Positions 34,399-42,585 of a stretch of 64,000 nucleotides of DNA are shown in pieces (positions within the stretch are counted from its first letter, which is position 1; each line of letters begins with the position of its first letter). A program made the translations under genes and the position numbers. A model generated the notes under the pieces. The model was not told where the DNA came from. It saw only the letters and a list, made by a program, of their open reading frames with translations, and searched no databases. Source of the DNA: Kistimonas asteriae (GTDB lineage Bacteria; Pseudomonadota; Gammaproteobacteria; Pseudomonadales; Endozoicomonadaceae); the NCBI RefSeq assembly GCF_018263925.1, contig NZ_JAEVHF010000021.1, positions 1-64,000 of the forward strand, in the 5' to 3' direction.

Positions 34399-36231
34399 AT
34401 GTGCGGCATCGTGGGCGCAGTTGCGCAAAGGGACGTGGCTCAGATCCTCGTGGAAGGATTGAAGCGACTGGAATACCGGGGTTATGACTCTGCCGGTCTG
34501 GCGGTGATTGGTGCAGACGGCAACATTGCTCGCCTGCGTCGCCTGGGCAAGGTTCAGGCACTGGCAGACGCACTGGCCGAAGAACCGGCCAGTGGTGGAA
34601 CCGGTATTGCTCACACTCGTTGGGCAACCCATGGTGCGCCCAGTGAGGCGAATGCCCATCCCCATATCTCCGGCGACAATATTGCGCTGGTGCACAACGG
34701 CATCATCGAAAACCATGAACTGCTGCGGCATTACCTGCAGGAGCAGGGTTATACCTTTGTGTCTCAAACCGATACCGAGGTGATTGCCCACCTGGTGCAC
34801 CATGAGCAGAAACAGGGGCTTTCCCTGCTGGAAGCGCTGCAGAAAGCCGTGCATCAACTGGAAGGTGCCTACGGCACGGTCGTGATGGATCGGAATAATC
34901 CCGAGCGGCTGGTGGTGGCCCGTTCAGGTAGCCCGTTGGTTATTGGTGTGGGTATTGGCGAATACTTTGTGGCGTCTGACCAGCTGGCATTGTTGCCTGT
35001 CACGCATCGTTTCATCTTCCTGGAAGAAGGGGATGTCGCGGAAATTACCCGTGAAGGCGTCAGTATCTTCGACAGCGCCGGCCTGCCGGTCAAACGTGAA
35101 GTAGTGGACAGTGATCTGGACCACGAAGCCGGTGACAAGGGGCCATACCGCCACTTCATGCTGAAGGAAATCTTCGAGCAACCTGATGCGATTGCCAGCA
35201 CGTTGGAAGATCGCATGACGGCAGATACGATCGTGCTTGAATCCTTCGGACACCGTGCAGTGGAAATTCTGCGCCGGGTACGTGCGGTACAGATCATTGC
35301 CTGTGGTACCAGCTATCATGCCGCAATGGTCGCCCGTTACTGGTTTGAAACCTATGGCATTGCCTGTCGGGTAGAGATCGCTTCAGAATTCCGTTATCGC
35401 AAGGCCTTTGTCCCTGACGACTGCCTGTTCCTGACCATTTCCCAGTCCGGCGAAACGGCGGATACCTTGGCAGCCTTGCGAATGGCTAAGGAACAGGGAT
35501 TCATGAGCAGCATGACTATCTGCAATGTGCCCGGTTCTTCCCTGGTTCGTGAATCCGACATGGCGTTCATGACCCGTGCAGGCGCAGAGATTGGTGTCGC
35601 GTCCACCAAGGCGTTCACTACCCAGCTGACGGCACTGCTTATGCTGGTTACTGCCACAGCGCGGGCCACCGGTCGGATTGATGCCGAACAGGAAGCGGAA
35701 ATTGTCCGAGAACTGCGTGAACTGCCCCACATGATCCGCAATGTGCTGACGCTGGATGACTCTATCCAACAGCTCTCAGAAGCCTTTGCGGACAAGCATC
35801 ACAGCCTGTTCCTAGGGCGGGGCACCATGTACCCCATCGCCATGGAAGGGGCGCTGAAGCTGAAGGAAATTTCCTATATCCATGCAGAAGCCTATGCAGC
35901 CGGTGAACTCAAGCACGGGCCGCTGGCGCTGATCGACAGCGATATGCCGGTGGTTGTCGTCGCCCCTAACAACGAGCTGCTGGAAAAGCTGAAGTCCAAT
36001 ATGGAAGAGGTCCGCGCCCGCGGCGGCCAGTTGTATGTGTTTGCTGACCGTCATGCGCGGCTGGTGGCTGGTGACGGTATCCAGGTGATTCCGTTGGAGA
36101 AGGTGCACGATATCGTGGCGCCGATCCTGTACACCATACCGCTGCAGCTGTTGTCCTACTACGTGGCCATCATTAAAGGCACGGATGTGGACCAGCCGAG
36201 GAACCTAGCAAAGTCAGTAACCGTCGAATAA
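34399..36231 (+). CDS. glmS: GlmS, glutamine-fructose-6-phosphate aminotransferase
   Basis: This 610-residue enzyme forms glucosamine-6-phosphate from fructose-6-phosphate and glutamine. The N-terminus reads MCGIVGAV with Cys2 as the glutaminase nucleophile. LEYRGYDSAGLA and HTRWATHG are present. The C-terminal half has two SIS domains: ACGTSYHA, SQSGETADTLAALR, ASTKAFTTQ and HAEAYAAGELKHGPLALI. The end NLAKSVTVE is the canonical C-terminus. It is downstream of glmU and ends in a strong terminator, after which the AT-rich small-gene island begins. Confidence 0.98.
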   Translation: MCGIVGAVAQRDVAQILVEGLKRLEYRGYDSAGLAVIGADGNIARLRRLGKVQALADALAEEPASGGTGIAHTRWATHGAPSEANAHPHISGDNIALVHNGIIENHELLRHYLQEQGYTFVSQTDTEVIAHLVHHEQKQGLSLLEALQKAVHQLEGAYGTVVMDRNNPERLVVARSGSPLVIGVGIGEYFVASDQLALLPVTHRFIFLEEGDVAEITREGVSIFDSAGLPVKREVVDSDLDHEAGDKGPYRHFMLKEIFEQPDAIASTLEDRMTADTIVLESFGHRAVEILRRVRAVQIIACGTSYHAAMVARYWFETYGIACRVEIASEFRYRKAFVPDDCLFLTISQSGETADTLAALRMAKEQGFMSSMTICNVPGSSLVRESDMAFMTRAGAEIGVASTKAFTTQLTALLMLVTATARATGRIDAEQEAEIVRELRELPHMIRNVLTLDDSIQQLSEAFADKHHSLFLGRGTMYPIAMEGALKLKEISYIHAEAYAAGELKHGPLALIDSDMPVVVVAPNNELLEKLKSNMEEVRARGGQLYVFADRHARLVAGDGIQVIPLEKVHDIVAPILYTIPLQLLSYYVAIIKGTDVDQPRNLAKSVTVE

Positions 36232-36258
36232 AAAACGGGGCGAAAGCCCCGTTTTTTA
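36231..36258 (+). terminator. Strong Rho-independent terminator of glmS
   Basis: AAAAACGGGGC pairs with GCCCCGTTTTTT around GAAA, a GC stem with a tetraloop and a T-run. It marks the boundary between the core glm genes and the AT-rich island. Confidence 0.9.
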
Positions 36259-36627
36259 TTTCCCTGTAAAAAACTCTGAGGATGGCGATTTTTCTAAAGG
36301 GTAAAGTTGTATAGAATAAAAAAGCATGTTTGTCGTGTGTTGTTAAATTCCAATTTTCTGACTGCAAATGTTACTCTATCTGTTTTATAGATTAGCGCGA
36401 TATAGATTTAATCTCTTTGTCGACTATATACAATCTATGCATTAATTACTCAGGAATATTTATCAATAGCATTCATGCTGTTAAATGTTTGGTTTATCTC
36501 TATTACTCTGAAACTGTAAGTGATTAGTTTGATAAAACATCGAATGAAGCTGGTAGAAGTAATCTATATATAACAGAATAATTTTTAACGATTAGAGCTT
36601 ACTTTTGAAAAGGTGGTCAGGGAATAT
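36259..36627. other. AT-rich boundary of the small-gene island
   Basis: About 370 bases of markedly AT-rich sequence begin directly after the glmS terminator. No gene, tRNA or integrase was recognised. ATTAGCGCGATATAG and similar patches have no clear role. It is the left border of the 36.3-42.5 kb island, and an attachment-site pair could not be found by eye. Confidence 0.35.
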
Positions 36628-36837
36628 ATGGCAGTCTGTTTAACATCTGAAGCAAGGGATGATATAGAAACATTCAGGATATCAATATTTAGTGAGCTCC
36701 ATATAAAAAACTGGGTTGCAATGAAGGCAGAGCACAGTGGGACATATGTTGTTTGCGTACCATATGATCGCCATTATATTGTGTCGATTACGGTAGAGTC
36801 ATTAATAAAGTATGTTGATTCTATTGTTGTTACTTAG
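36628..36837 (+). CDS. Small island protein, paralogue of the gene at 39021
   Basis: This 69-residue protein is of unknown family. MAVCLTSEAR, IKNWVAMK, TYVVCVPYDRHYIVSIT and KYVDSI line up position by position with the 71-residue protein at 39021-39236 (MAVSITSDAR, IKNWVESK, VYVVDVADDRKYLVTIS, KYIDFI). The pattern of helix then beta hairpins suggests a small alpha/beta fold. I chose ATG 36628 since AGGGA precedes it and the paralogue begins MAV; a GTG at 36613 is in frame. Function is unknown. Confidence 0.6.
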   Translation: MAVCLTSEARDDIETFRISIFSELHIKNWVAMKAEHSGTYVVCVPYDRHYIVSITVESLIKYVDSIVVT

Positions 36838-36968
36838 CGTTTAATGTTGCCCAGTTTAATAGATGGGAGAATGAAGCATATAAATGTCTATTGAACTTTT
36901 ATGATTACAAAACATAAAAATATCTATGTGTCACATGTGTGATGTTATTTCTAATAGGAGGAAGTGTA

Positions 36969-37379
36969 ATGGCTAGTTATAAAATCATGAAATTATCCAA
37001 TAATGGAGAGGATTTTGGTTATCTTACTTATGGAAATGATATTTTCTACGGAGGAGGTAAAAAAGAAGATGCAGTCAAGCTTGAGCCAGTAAAGTATCCA
37101 AAGCTTGAGGGTGCTTACTATTACAAAGTGAAAGGTAGTAAGCGATATATGGATATTCGATCTAACGGGCAGAGGATTGAGGGTGTTGAGTACAATATTT
37201 CTCTATCCATGTCGACAATAGTTGCCTGGTTACATGATAGCAGTGGTGAACTGCAGTCAGTGGTCGGAGGAAAGGAAATGCCAAATAAAGTCAGCCGAAG
37301 CATGAAGGATCCTAAGAGTCAGGCGCTTTACGGTAATGCCAGGGGAACACACTGCAAGATTACTATTGAAGATGCCTGA
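36969..37379 (+). CDS. Hypothetical 136-residue island protein
   Basis: The protein is not recognised. It is beta-rich (YKIMKLSNNGEDFGYLTYGNDIFYGG) with a Gly/Lys-rich turn GGGKKEDAVKL, and it has no signal peptide or membrane segment. TAGGAGGA lies 6 to 7 bases before ATG 36969, one of the best ribosome sites in the island; upstream in-frame starts from 36939 lack one. A perfect terminator hairpin follows at 37394. It has a core size like a small phage or tailocin structural protein, but no motif supports that. Confidence 0.6.
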   Translation: MASYKIMKLSNNGEDFGYLTYGNDIFYGGGKKEDAVKLEPVKYPKLEGAYYYKVKGSKRYMDIRSNGQRIEGVEYNISLSMSTIVAWLHDSSGELQSVVGGKEMPNKVSRSMKDPKSQALYGNARGTHCKITIEDA

Positions 37380-37393
37380 TAGATGCTGAATAT

Positions 37394-37430
37394 AAAGAAA
37401 CCTGCGGTTATTGTTTGTCCAGGTTTCTTT
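37394..37430 (+). terminator. Rho-independent terminator in the island
   Basis: AAAGAAACCTG (37394-37404) pairs perfectly with CAGGTTTCTTT (37420-37430), followed by a T-rich tail (ATAGATTTTT). It separates the first two island genes from the following ones, so the island is not one operon. Confidence 0.75.
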
Positions 37431-37474
37431 ATAGATTTTTTGAAAACGTTATTTCTGAAAAATGGTGATATAAA

Positions 37475-37729
37475 ATGATGCCTGATTGGATTGTATCAAA
37501 TTTTGAGGATGATTCACTTAATGAGTCGTGGGTTTACTATAAGAATAAAAACTATGCAGAAATACATTTTAGTAGAAGTATTGATGAGCCGGTTCGCGAT
37601 CATATGGCTACTGATGATAGAAAATTTTATTACTTTGGTCATACGAAAACATTCAATAGAGATGATGTTCCCAGTAATATAATTAACCGTTTAGTAAATG
37701 CGTGGGATGATTATTTTACTGTCAGATAA
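37475..37729 (+). CDS. Hypothetical 84-residue island protein
   Basis: This is a small acidic, aromatic-rich protein (DWIVSNFEDDSLNESWVYY, ending NAWDDYFTVR). No family is recognised and no signal or membrane segment is seen. It starts at ATG 37475, with the following codon also ATG; ribosome pairing is weak (GGTGATA). It follows a terminator, so it should have its own promoter. Its reality rests on its length, composition matching neighbours and lack of overlap. Confidence 0.5.
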   Translation: MMPDWIVSNFEDDSLNESWVYYKNKNYAEIHFSRSIDEPVRDHMATDDRKFYYFGHTKTFNRDDVPSNIINRLVNAWDDYFTVR

Positions 37730-37810
37730 CAAATGCCTTTATCTGATTTGGGCATATATTGAATGTTCGATACATTCTTAGAGTACGCGATAAGTGTAGA
37801 AGGTGTGATT

Positions 37811-38071
37811 ATGGAATTTGTTAATGATACTAATATAAAAGCACGATTTGATTATTACGATGTTGACGGTATTCAACAGCAACTTACATTGCAACCATTT
37901 GATACGGTGTTAGTTAGTAATGTTGATCTTCCAGGCAATATTGCGGTAACACTTTTCGATAGTAATAACCAGCAGGCTTGGGCAACACTGCATGGGGTTC
38001 TTACGATTGATTCTATTGTTGCGGGTGTAATAGAAGGAAATAATGAAGAACCCAAGTTAGATATCATATAA
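37811..38071 (+). CDS. Hypothetical 86-residue beta-rich island protein
   Basis: The sequence MEFVNDTNIKARFDYYDV, then QQQLTLQPFDTVLVSNVDL and GNIAVTLFDSNNQQAWATLHG alternates polar and hydrophobic residues, as in a small beta sandwich. No family is recognised. I prefer ATG 37811 because AGAAGGTG precedes it; an in-frame ATG at 37763 would add 16 residues. It is not obviously secreted. Confidence 0.5.
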   Translation: MEFVNDTNIKARFDYYDVDGIQQQLTLQPFDTVLVSNVDLPGNIAVTLFDSNNQQAWATLHGVLTIDSIVAGVIEGNNEEPKLDII

Positions 38072-38350
38072 ATAATTTCTCGCACAGTCTTATGATAAAA
38101 GTTGGTGTTAGCTCTATTAGACATTATCTACAGTGTTGTCGCCATGATGCTACGGACACTAATGCTCATGAAGTTTAATTGAGTTGTTGTTTGTGTAATG
38201 TTCGCAATGAGCATTGTATTAAGTTTGTTCAAAGCGATTTTTGAAATATATGGTGTCGAATACAGGTTAAATATATCGCATGGTATAGAGTTGTCATTAT
38301 GAATGGACTTGTTGGGATGTCCTTAATACAAATTAATAGAGGTGGATTGT

Positions 38351-38875
38351 ATGACTATTACTGCAAATGAATTAAGAAAGCTATACGATGAAACCAAGGC
38401 TGATGCGCAGAAGCATGCGTTAGATGAGTGGATTATTTATGAATCGCAGTTCAAAAATCATGCAGAAATTAGGATGAAAAAAGCAATTGCTGCTATTAAC
38501 TATATGGCAAAGCAAACGGATCATCTTACATATGATTGGACTAAAGACAGCGCGATATTGAGGGATCTACTGGTAAAGTGGACTGATTTGGCAATGACGA
38601 GCGCACCGACAAAACCAATTGAAGCCATACAGATGGTATTAGCTAAGATCTTTGATTGCATTAAACTGGCAAATACTAAAGAGGATCTAACGAGTGACAA
38701 ACTAGCAGATAGTGTCGATGATATTATAAAAATGGGGGAGGATCAGCTGGATAAGCTGCTTAGTGCGATGAAAAACAAGCCCAATAAATGGAGTCCTTCA
38801 TTTGAAGAGAAAATACTTGATTACGTCAGTAAAGATATACGTCATATGGTATATATAACGAGAGTTCATTCATAA
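38351..38875 (+). CDS. Hypothetical 174-residue helical island protein
   Basis: This mostly helical, charged protein (ELRKLYDETKADAQKHALDEW, then RMKKAIAAINYMAKQ) is soluble, with no signal peptide. Residues 85-130 (IEAIQMVLAKIFDCIKLA and SVDDIIKMGEDQLDKLL) form further helices. ATG 38351 has AGAGGTGG 6 bases upstream; a GTG start at 38342 is unlikely. No family is recognised. It sits between two small beta-type proteins and the second copy of the duplicated family. Confidence 0.55.
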   Translation: MTITANELRKLYDETKADAQKHALDEWIIYESQFKNHAEIRMKKAIAAINYMAKQTDHLTYDWTKDSAILRDLLVKWTDLAMTSAPTKPIEAIQMVLAKIFDCIKLANTKEDLTSDKLADSVDDIIKMGEDQLDKLLSAMKNKPNKWSPSFEEKILDYVSKDIRHMVYITRVHS

Positions 38876-39020
38876 TTATAGTGCCGGCAGGCTAATAATA
38901 GTGAGTGGAAGTTTGTGTTTTGTTCTTTGACATATAATTATCAACACATATTAAAGTTCAATGTTTTATTGCTTAGTTGAAAGCAATAAACGTACTGGTT
39001 AAAGTATCTGGGAGGAAAAA

Positions 39021-39236
39021 ATGGCTGTAAGTATTACATCTGACGCGCGTCACTGTATTAATAATCTTAAAATCGATCAAGGAAACGAAAATTATATAAA
39101 AAACTGGGTGGAGTCTAAAGTACAAGGAAAAGGCGTTTATGTAGTTGATGTTGCAGATGATAGAAAATACTTGGTAACTATTTCTGTCAATGGTGGCATG
39201 AAATATATTGATTTTATTGAGATTTATAAAAATTAA
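39021..39236 (+). CDS. Small island protein, second copy of the duplicated family
   Basis: This 71-residue protein aligns with the product at 36628-36837 over its whole length. Shared positions include MAV, TS[ED]AR, IKNWV, YVV and the terminal KY[VI]D. Ribosome site GGGAGGA lies 7 to 8 bases upstream of ATG 39021. The two copies flank the first five to six island genes, which may reflect duplication of a module or two subunits of one assembly. The function of the family is unknown. Confidence 0.6.
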   Translation: MAVSITSDARHCINNLKIDQGNENYIKNWVESKVQGKGVYVVDVADDRKYLVTISVNGGMKYIDFIEIYKN

Positions 39237-39258
39237 TGGACTAGGAAAGGTTTAAGTT

Positions 39259-39519
39259 ATGATTACAGATAAACAATTTGAAGCTGCGCTGGAGACAGTG
39301 CAAGTCTCGCTTTATGAGAAGGCAGAAACGCAGAAGGCTAAAGAATGGTATTCACCTGGAAAGACTTTATGGCAGCAGCATGTAGGTGCCACCGATAAAA
39401 TGTCAAAAGCCTTCCATCAGCATGTGAAAGAACAATATTCAGCGGAGGAAGCTACTGAATACCAGAAAAAATATGAAGAGTTTTTAGGACACCATGCTAA
39501 CGGTAATTATACTGATTGA
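39259..39519 (+). CDS. Hypothetical 86-residue helical island protein
   Basis: This charged helical protein (MITDKQFEAALETVQ, then KAKEWYSPGKTLW, AFHQHVKEQYSAEE, YQKKYEEFLGHHANG) follows the duplicated-family gene by only 22 bases, so the two are probably cotranscribed. The ribosome site AGGAAAGG lies before ATG 39259. There is no membrane segment or signal peptide. No family is recognised. Confidence 0.55.
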   Translation: MITDKQFEAALETVQVSLYEKAETQKAKEWYSPGKTLWQQHVGATDKMSKAFHQHVKEQYSAEEATEYQKKYEEFLGHHANGNYTD

Positions 39520-40025
39520 TAAGCCCTGTCTCAGGTAATTATAAATATCCCTTCTATACGGCGAGCCTGCACAGTCCTACTTATGCATATTGAGCAGATC
39601 CTGTAGGTTCGCAGTATTTCTTCTTTCCTTTTTGCCTGACTGTATCCTTCGAAAGAGAAAAACGCTTGTAATAAGGATGATGGTAATTTGTTTTTACATC
39701 AACAGACTTCTTTTTAGCGCTGCTATACCTTGAAATTATAAGTTGCCAACCTCAGGTGGCTTGTGACTTTATTTGGTTATCCTTTGAATGCTGGTTATTT
39801 TTTCAAGTAATGATGCTTTATGATTGAAATTTTGGCAGTGCTCTGCCAAGAATCGTGAAATTGTTTGTTACTACTAATATAACTTTCCAAGTTGAATAAT
39901 ATCATTAATACCTTTATTTGTTGAATAGCTGGTCAATATCTTGCTTCAAAAAATCAATAGCATGCATGCTGTTACGTTACTGGTCCTTTGCTTTTAGAAT
40001 TATTAAAAAAAGGAAATAAATAATA
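39520..40025. other. AT-rich gap inside the island
   Basis: About 500 bases show no convincing gene. It splits the island into an eight-gene-scale left part and a right part led by the XRE regulator. TTGCCAACCTCAGG and similar patches show no family resemblance in six frames by eye. It likely carries the regulator promoter. Confidence 0.35.
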
Positions 40026-40256
40026 ATGAATAATAGCGAGATACAGCTGTCCAGTCCCAAGAGGGTTGGTGATATCTGTCGAATCATACGAGTGAGATCT
40101 AATAGAAGCCAAGAATCATTAGCGTTGGATGTAGGTGTTGCTGTCTCAACAATCGAACGAATTGAAAATGGAAAAGTAATTCCAAAATTCAGCTCGCTAT
40201 TAAATATATTTAATAGCTTGGATTATGATTTGATTTTGAGGATTAAGAATGAATAG
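40026..40256 (+). CDS. XRE-family helix-turn-helix regulator
   Basis: This 76-residue protein is a single HTH_3/XRE domain: VGDICRIIRVRSNRSQESLALDVGVAVSTIERIENGKVIPKFSSLLNIF with the usual five helices and ending DLILRIKNE. HipB-like and phage-type repressors have this form. It is the only DNA-binding protein in the island and precedes the DUF2589 pair by about 150 bases, so it may control them. The ATG at 40026 is preceded by AAAAGGAAA 6 to 8 bases upstream. Confidence 0.8.
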   Translation: MNNSEIQLSSPKRVGDICRIIRVRSNRSQESLALDVGVAVSTIERIENGKVIPKFSSLLNIFNSLDYDLILRIKNE

Positions 40257-40407
40257 TAATATAACCAACTATATAGGGCTATTTAGTTTTCAGCCAAGTC
40301 ATTGCTTGGATTTTATTAGCGAAAAAATCGGGGTTTTATCTGGGCTGCTGCATTTATATGCATGCCATTGCGGCAGTGTCTATTGATCTAAGAAGGTAGC
40401 TGTGCTC

Positions 40408-40860
40408 ATGTCGAATAATACGCTGGATGATTTGGTTGATGGTATCACTAATGCGATGATCGGTGCCAGAGAGATTATGGAACGTCAACATATAAAGACG
40501 ATCTCCCGCTATTTTGATCGTGATAATAAAAACAGGTTTGTTGCTAAAACAACCAAAGTCATGATTCCTAATACTGATGTTAATGACGCAACACTACAAG
40601 AAGTTGATTTACCCTTGTTCAGTATTGTACCTCTTAATTCTTTGCGCCTTGATAGTGTTGAAATTGAGTTTGAAGCCAGTCTTTCTGATGTTGGTAGTGA
40701 GAAAGAGGCTGGAGGAAAAAAACTTAAGATGGATGTGATGGGAGGTGGACTATTAGGTAATAAAAAGAAGAACTGCAAAGTAAAAGTAACAATTGTAAAA
40801 GATGACCCACCAGAAGGTTTGGTGCGTGTTAATAATCATGTTGTAAAAACTATTCCCTGA
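40408..40860 (+). CDS. DUF2589-family protein, first of a tandem pair
   Basis: This 150-residue protein has the central segment VDLPLFSIVPLNSLRLDSVEIEFEASLSD, equivalent to the DUF2589 core LxVPLLALVPIPxLxIxxVxIDF. The family has no established role. It lacks the N-terminal LIGGPLxAxxxAQ element seen in its partner, having LVDGITNAMIGAREIMERQ instead. A Gly/Lys-rich loop (GGLLGNKKKNCKV) lies near the end. ATG 40408 has GAAGG 10 bases upstream; GTG 40402 is an alternative. It ends 16 bases before the second DUF2589 gene, so they should be coexpressed. Confidence 0.7.
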   Translation: MSNNTLDDLVDGITNAMIGAREIMERQHIKTISRYFDRDNKNRFVAKTTKVMIPNTDVNDATLQEVDLPLFSIVPLNSLRLDSVEIEFEASLSDVGSEKEAGGKKLKMDVMGGGLLGNKKKNCKVKVTIVKDDPPEGLVRVNNHVVKTIP

Positions 40861-40876
40861 TAACGAGGAAATATTC

Positions 40877-41449
40877 ATGAGTGAAATCGCTAATAGTTTA
40901 CGTGGACTGCCCCTTGAAGAGTTGATTGGTGGACCCCTGGCTGCTTCTTGTAAAGCACAATATGACCTTGCAAGTTGCATGGTAAACTTTATCCATGAGA
41001 TTGGCTTTTCAAAAGACGGTGATGCGTCTAAAACCAAGTGCCTGGAATTTGATCTGGAGCGACCGGTTGATGATGGTACTGGTGAAATCAAATCACAAAC
41101 TGTTTCAATCAAAGCTCCATTGCTGGGTTTGGTACCCATTCCTGCACTTTTGATTGAATCGGTTAACATTGATTTTTCAATGGAGGTTAATGCTTCAACT
41201 AGCAGTAAAAGTACAAACTCAGCCTCTGCTGAACTTGAAGCCAAAGCGAACTGGGGTTGGGGTAGTGCGAAGTTCACAGGCAAGGTGTCATCCCAACGGG
41301 AAAACACACGTTCTACAGATAATACAGCTAAATATGACATTAAGGTTGTTGCCAAGCAACAACCACCTCAAGAAGGAATGTCTAAGTTAATGGATCTATT
41401 GGCCAGTGCTGTTGAGCCTATTGCTATAAAACGGGCATCTGGCGATTAA
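40877..41449 (+). CDS. DUF2589-family protein, second of a tandem pair
   Basis: This 190-residue protein is a full DUF2589 member: LEELIGGPLAASCKAQYDLA near the start, then VSIKAPLLGLVPIPALLIESVNIDF and the long C-terminal beta region. It starts at ATG 40877 with CGAGGAAA 6 to 7 bases upstream. Tandem DUF2589 genes of unequal size are consistent with a two-component assembly, which is speculation. The protein is soluble, with no membrane helix. Confidence 0.8.
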   Translation: MSEIANSLRGLPLEELIGGPLAASCKAQYDLASCMVNFIHEIGFSKDGDASKTKCLEFDLERPVDDGTGEIKSQTVSIKAPLLGLVPIPALLIESVNIDFSMEVNASTSSKSTNSASAELEAKANWGWGSAKFTGKVSSQRENTRSTDNTAKYDIKVVAKQQPPQEGMSKLMDLLASAVEPIAIKRASGD

Positions 41450-41518
41450 AAGTAGTGCCCTTCATCTGATTTATCAGATAGAGGGGCGCTCTAGAAGTTT
41501 ATTAATGAGAATAATGTA

Positions 41519-42220
41519 ATGCCCAATACGTTAAGTTTTGAACAGCTACAAGCATTAACGAAAGATGATAAGGATGGAGCTTACGCTTACCAATGTGGAA
41601 GAAAAAAGGAAATAGGTGAAGGGATAGAAAAAAACTTACATGACGCGATTATTTTTTATACGAAAGCAGCCTGTAAGGGGAATGCTAACGCACAATTTGC
41701 ATTAGGCGTTATTGCAGTAGCTAAAAATAGCCTGCAAGAAGCGATGCACTGGTGGGAAATGGCTGCCAAACAAGGCCATGAAACGGCTCAATATAATCTT
41801 ATTATCTGCTATCTGGAAGGGCGAGGCGTTGAGCGGTCTATTGATTATGCGATCAAATTGATGACTGCGAGTACCCAAACAGGTAATTCTAAAGCAGAGT
41901 ATCTTTTGGCGAGAGAGTATTACAATGGTAAAAATTTGCCGAGGAGTTTTGAATATGCAGCTAGTCACTTCCTAAATGCAGCAAAACGTGGCGTAACAAA
42001 CGCAATGAACGACCTGAGTATGATGTATTCCATGGGGCAAGTAGGGGGAAAGTCTAATCCCGTAATTGCTTATGGTTTGGCTAAATCAGCATTCGATCAT
42101 GGTTACAAAGGTGCTGAACGAACCATTAGGGCAATTGAAAATACATATACTTTAACCACGAAGGAAAAGGCGCATGGAGTTGAGCTCTCGAAATCAATGT
42201 TGAAGTTGAATACGCATTAA
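41519..42220 (+). CDS. Sel1-like repeat (TPR-like) protein
   Basis: This 233-residue protein has about five Sel1-like repeats. Units are seen at YTKAACKGNANAQFALG, WWEMAAKQGHETAQYNLIICYLEGRGV, MTASTQTGNSKAEYLLAREYYNG, FLNAAKRGVTNAMNDLSMMYSMG and AKSAFDHGYKGAERTI. Sel1 proteins are scaffolds for protein contacts and are common in host-interacting bacteria. There is no signal peptide, so it is cytosolic or delivered by another route. It sits 70 bases after the DUF2589 pair. Confidence 0.8.
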   Translation: MPNTLSFEQLQALTKDDKDGAYAYQCGRKKEIGEGIEKNLHDAIIFYTKAACKGNANAQFALGVIAVAKNSLQEAMHWWEMAAKQGHETAQYNLIICYLEGRGVERSIDYAIKLMTASTQTGNSKAEYLLAREYYNGKNLPRSFEYAASHFLNAAKRGVTNAMNDLSMMYSMGQVGGKSNPVIAYGLAKSAFDHGYKGAERTIRAIENTYTLTTKEKAHGVELSKSMLKLNTH

Positions 42221-42259
42221 TAAATTGCTATATCGATTTTAATTGCAAGAGTATTACTC

Positions 42260-42511
42260 ATGGATGATAATAAGTTGGCTTTTTCAGAAGTGTACTCGTT
42301 GATGCCGCAGCTTTTTATTAGTTTTTTATTTGTCACAGCTTATTTCATTATTATAGGAGCAATTATTTATGTTGAAGCAAGTGACGAGCTAAATATGCAG
42401 AAAGGGGAAAACTCTTTCATGGATCAAATTGATATTCTTATCGGTGTTCTAACTGCTGGTGTAGGTCAAGTGTTAAATTTTTGGTTGAGTGTAAATGGGA
42501 ATGGCAAATAA
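42260..42511 (+). CDS. Small two-helix membrane protein at island end
   Basis: This 83-residue protein has hydrophobic helices at 16-38 (LFISFLFVTAYFIIIGAIIYV) and about 57-78 (IDILIGVLTAGVGQVLNFWLSV), joined by a polar loop. Size and layout are holin-like, but no family match is claimed. It follows the Sel1 gene by 39 bases and ends at a terminator, so it closes the island's right operon. A holin-like role would fit a phage-derived or secretion system, an inference. Confidence 0.55.
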   Translation: MDDNKLAFSEVYSLMPQLFISFLFVTAYFIIIGAIIYVEASDELNMQKGENSFMDQIDILIGVLTAGVGQVLNFWLSVNGNGK

Positions 42512-42539
42512 ACGTGTCTTTTGAAAGAGACACGTTTAT
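42508..42539 (+). terminator. Terminator at the right end of the island
   Basis: ATAAACGTGTCT (42508-42519) pairs perfectly with AGACACGTTTAT (42528-42539) around an 8-base loop. It overlaps the stop of the two-helix membrane protein and lies before the convergent desulfhydrase gene. Confidence 0.7.
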
Positions 42540-42585
42540 CTACAGTCGATGCTTAGTTTGTTCAGTTGTTGCTATAGATGATGTT

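Noticed and set aside
32760..34409. 549-codon open frame on the reverse strand
   Set aside because: It lies opposite glmU, whose two domains and signatures are complete. The reverse product is His/Gln-rich with no domain, typical of a shadow frame.
36259..42539. Island as a prophage or tailocin
   Set aside because: The gene sizes, an XRE regulator and a holin-like protein suggest it, but no integrase, terminase, capsid, tail or lysin gene is recognisable, so I do not label it as phage.
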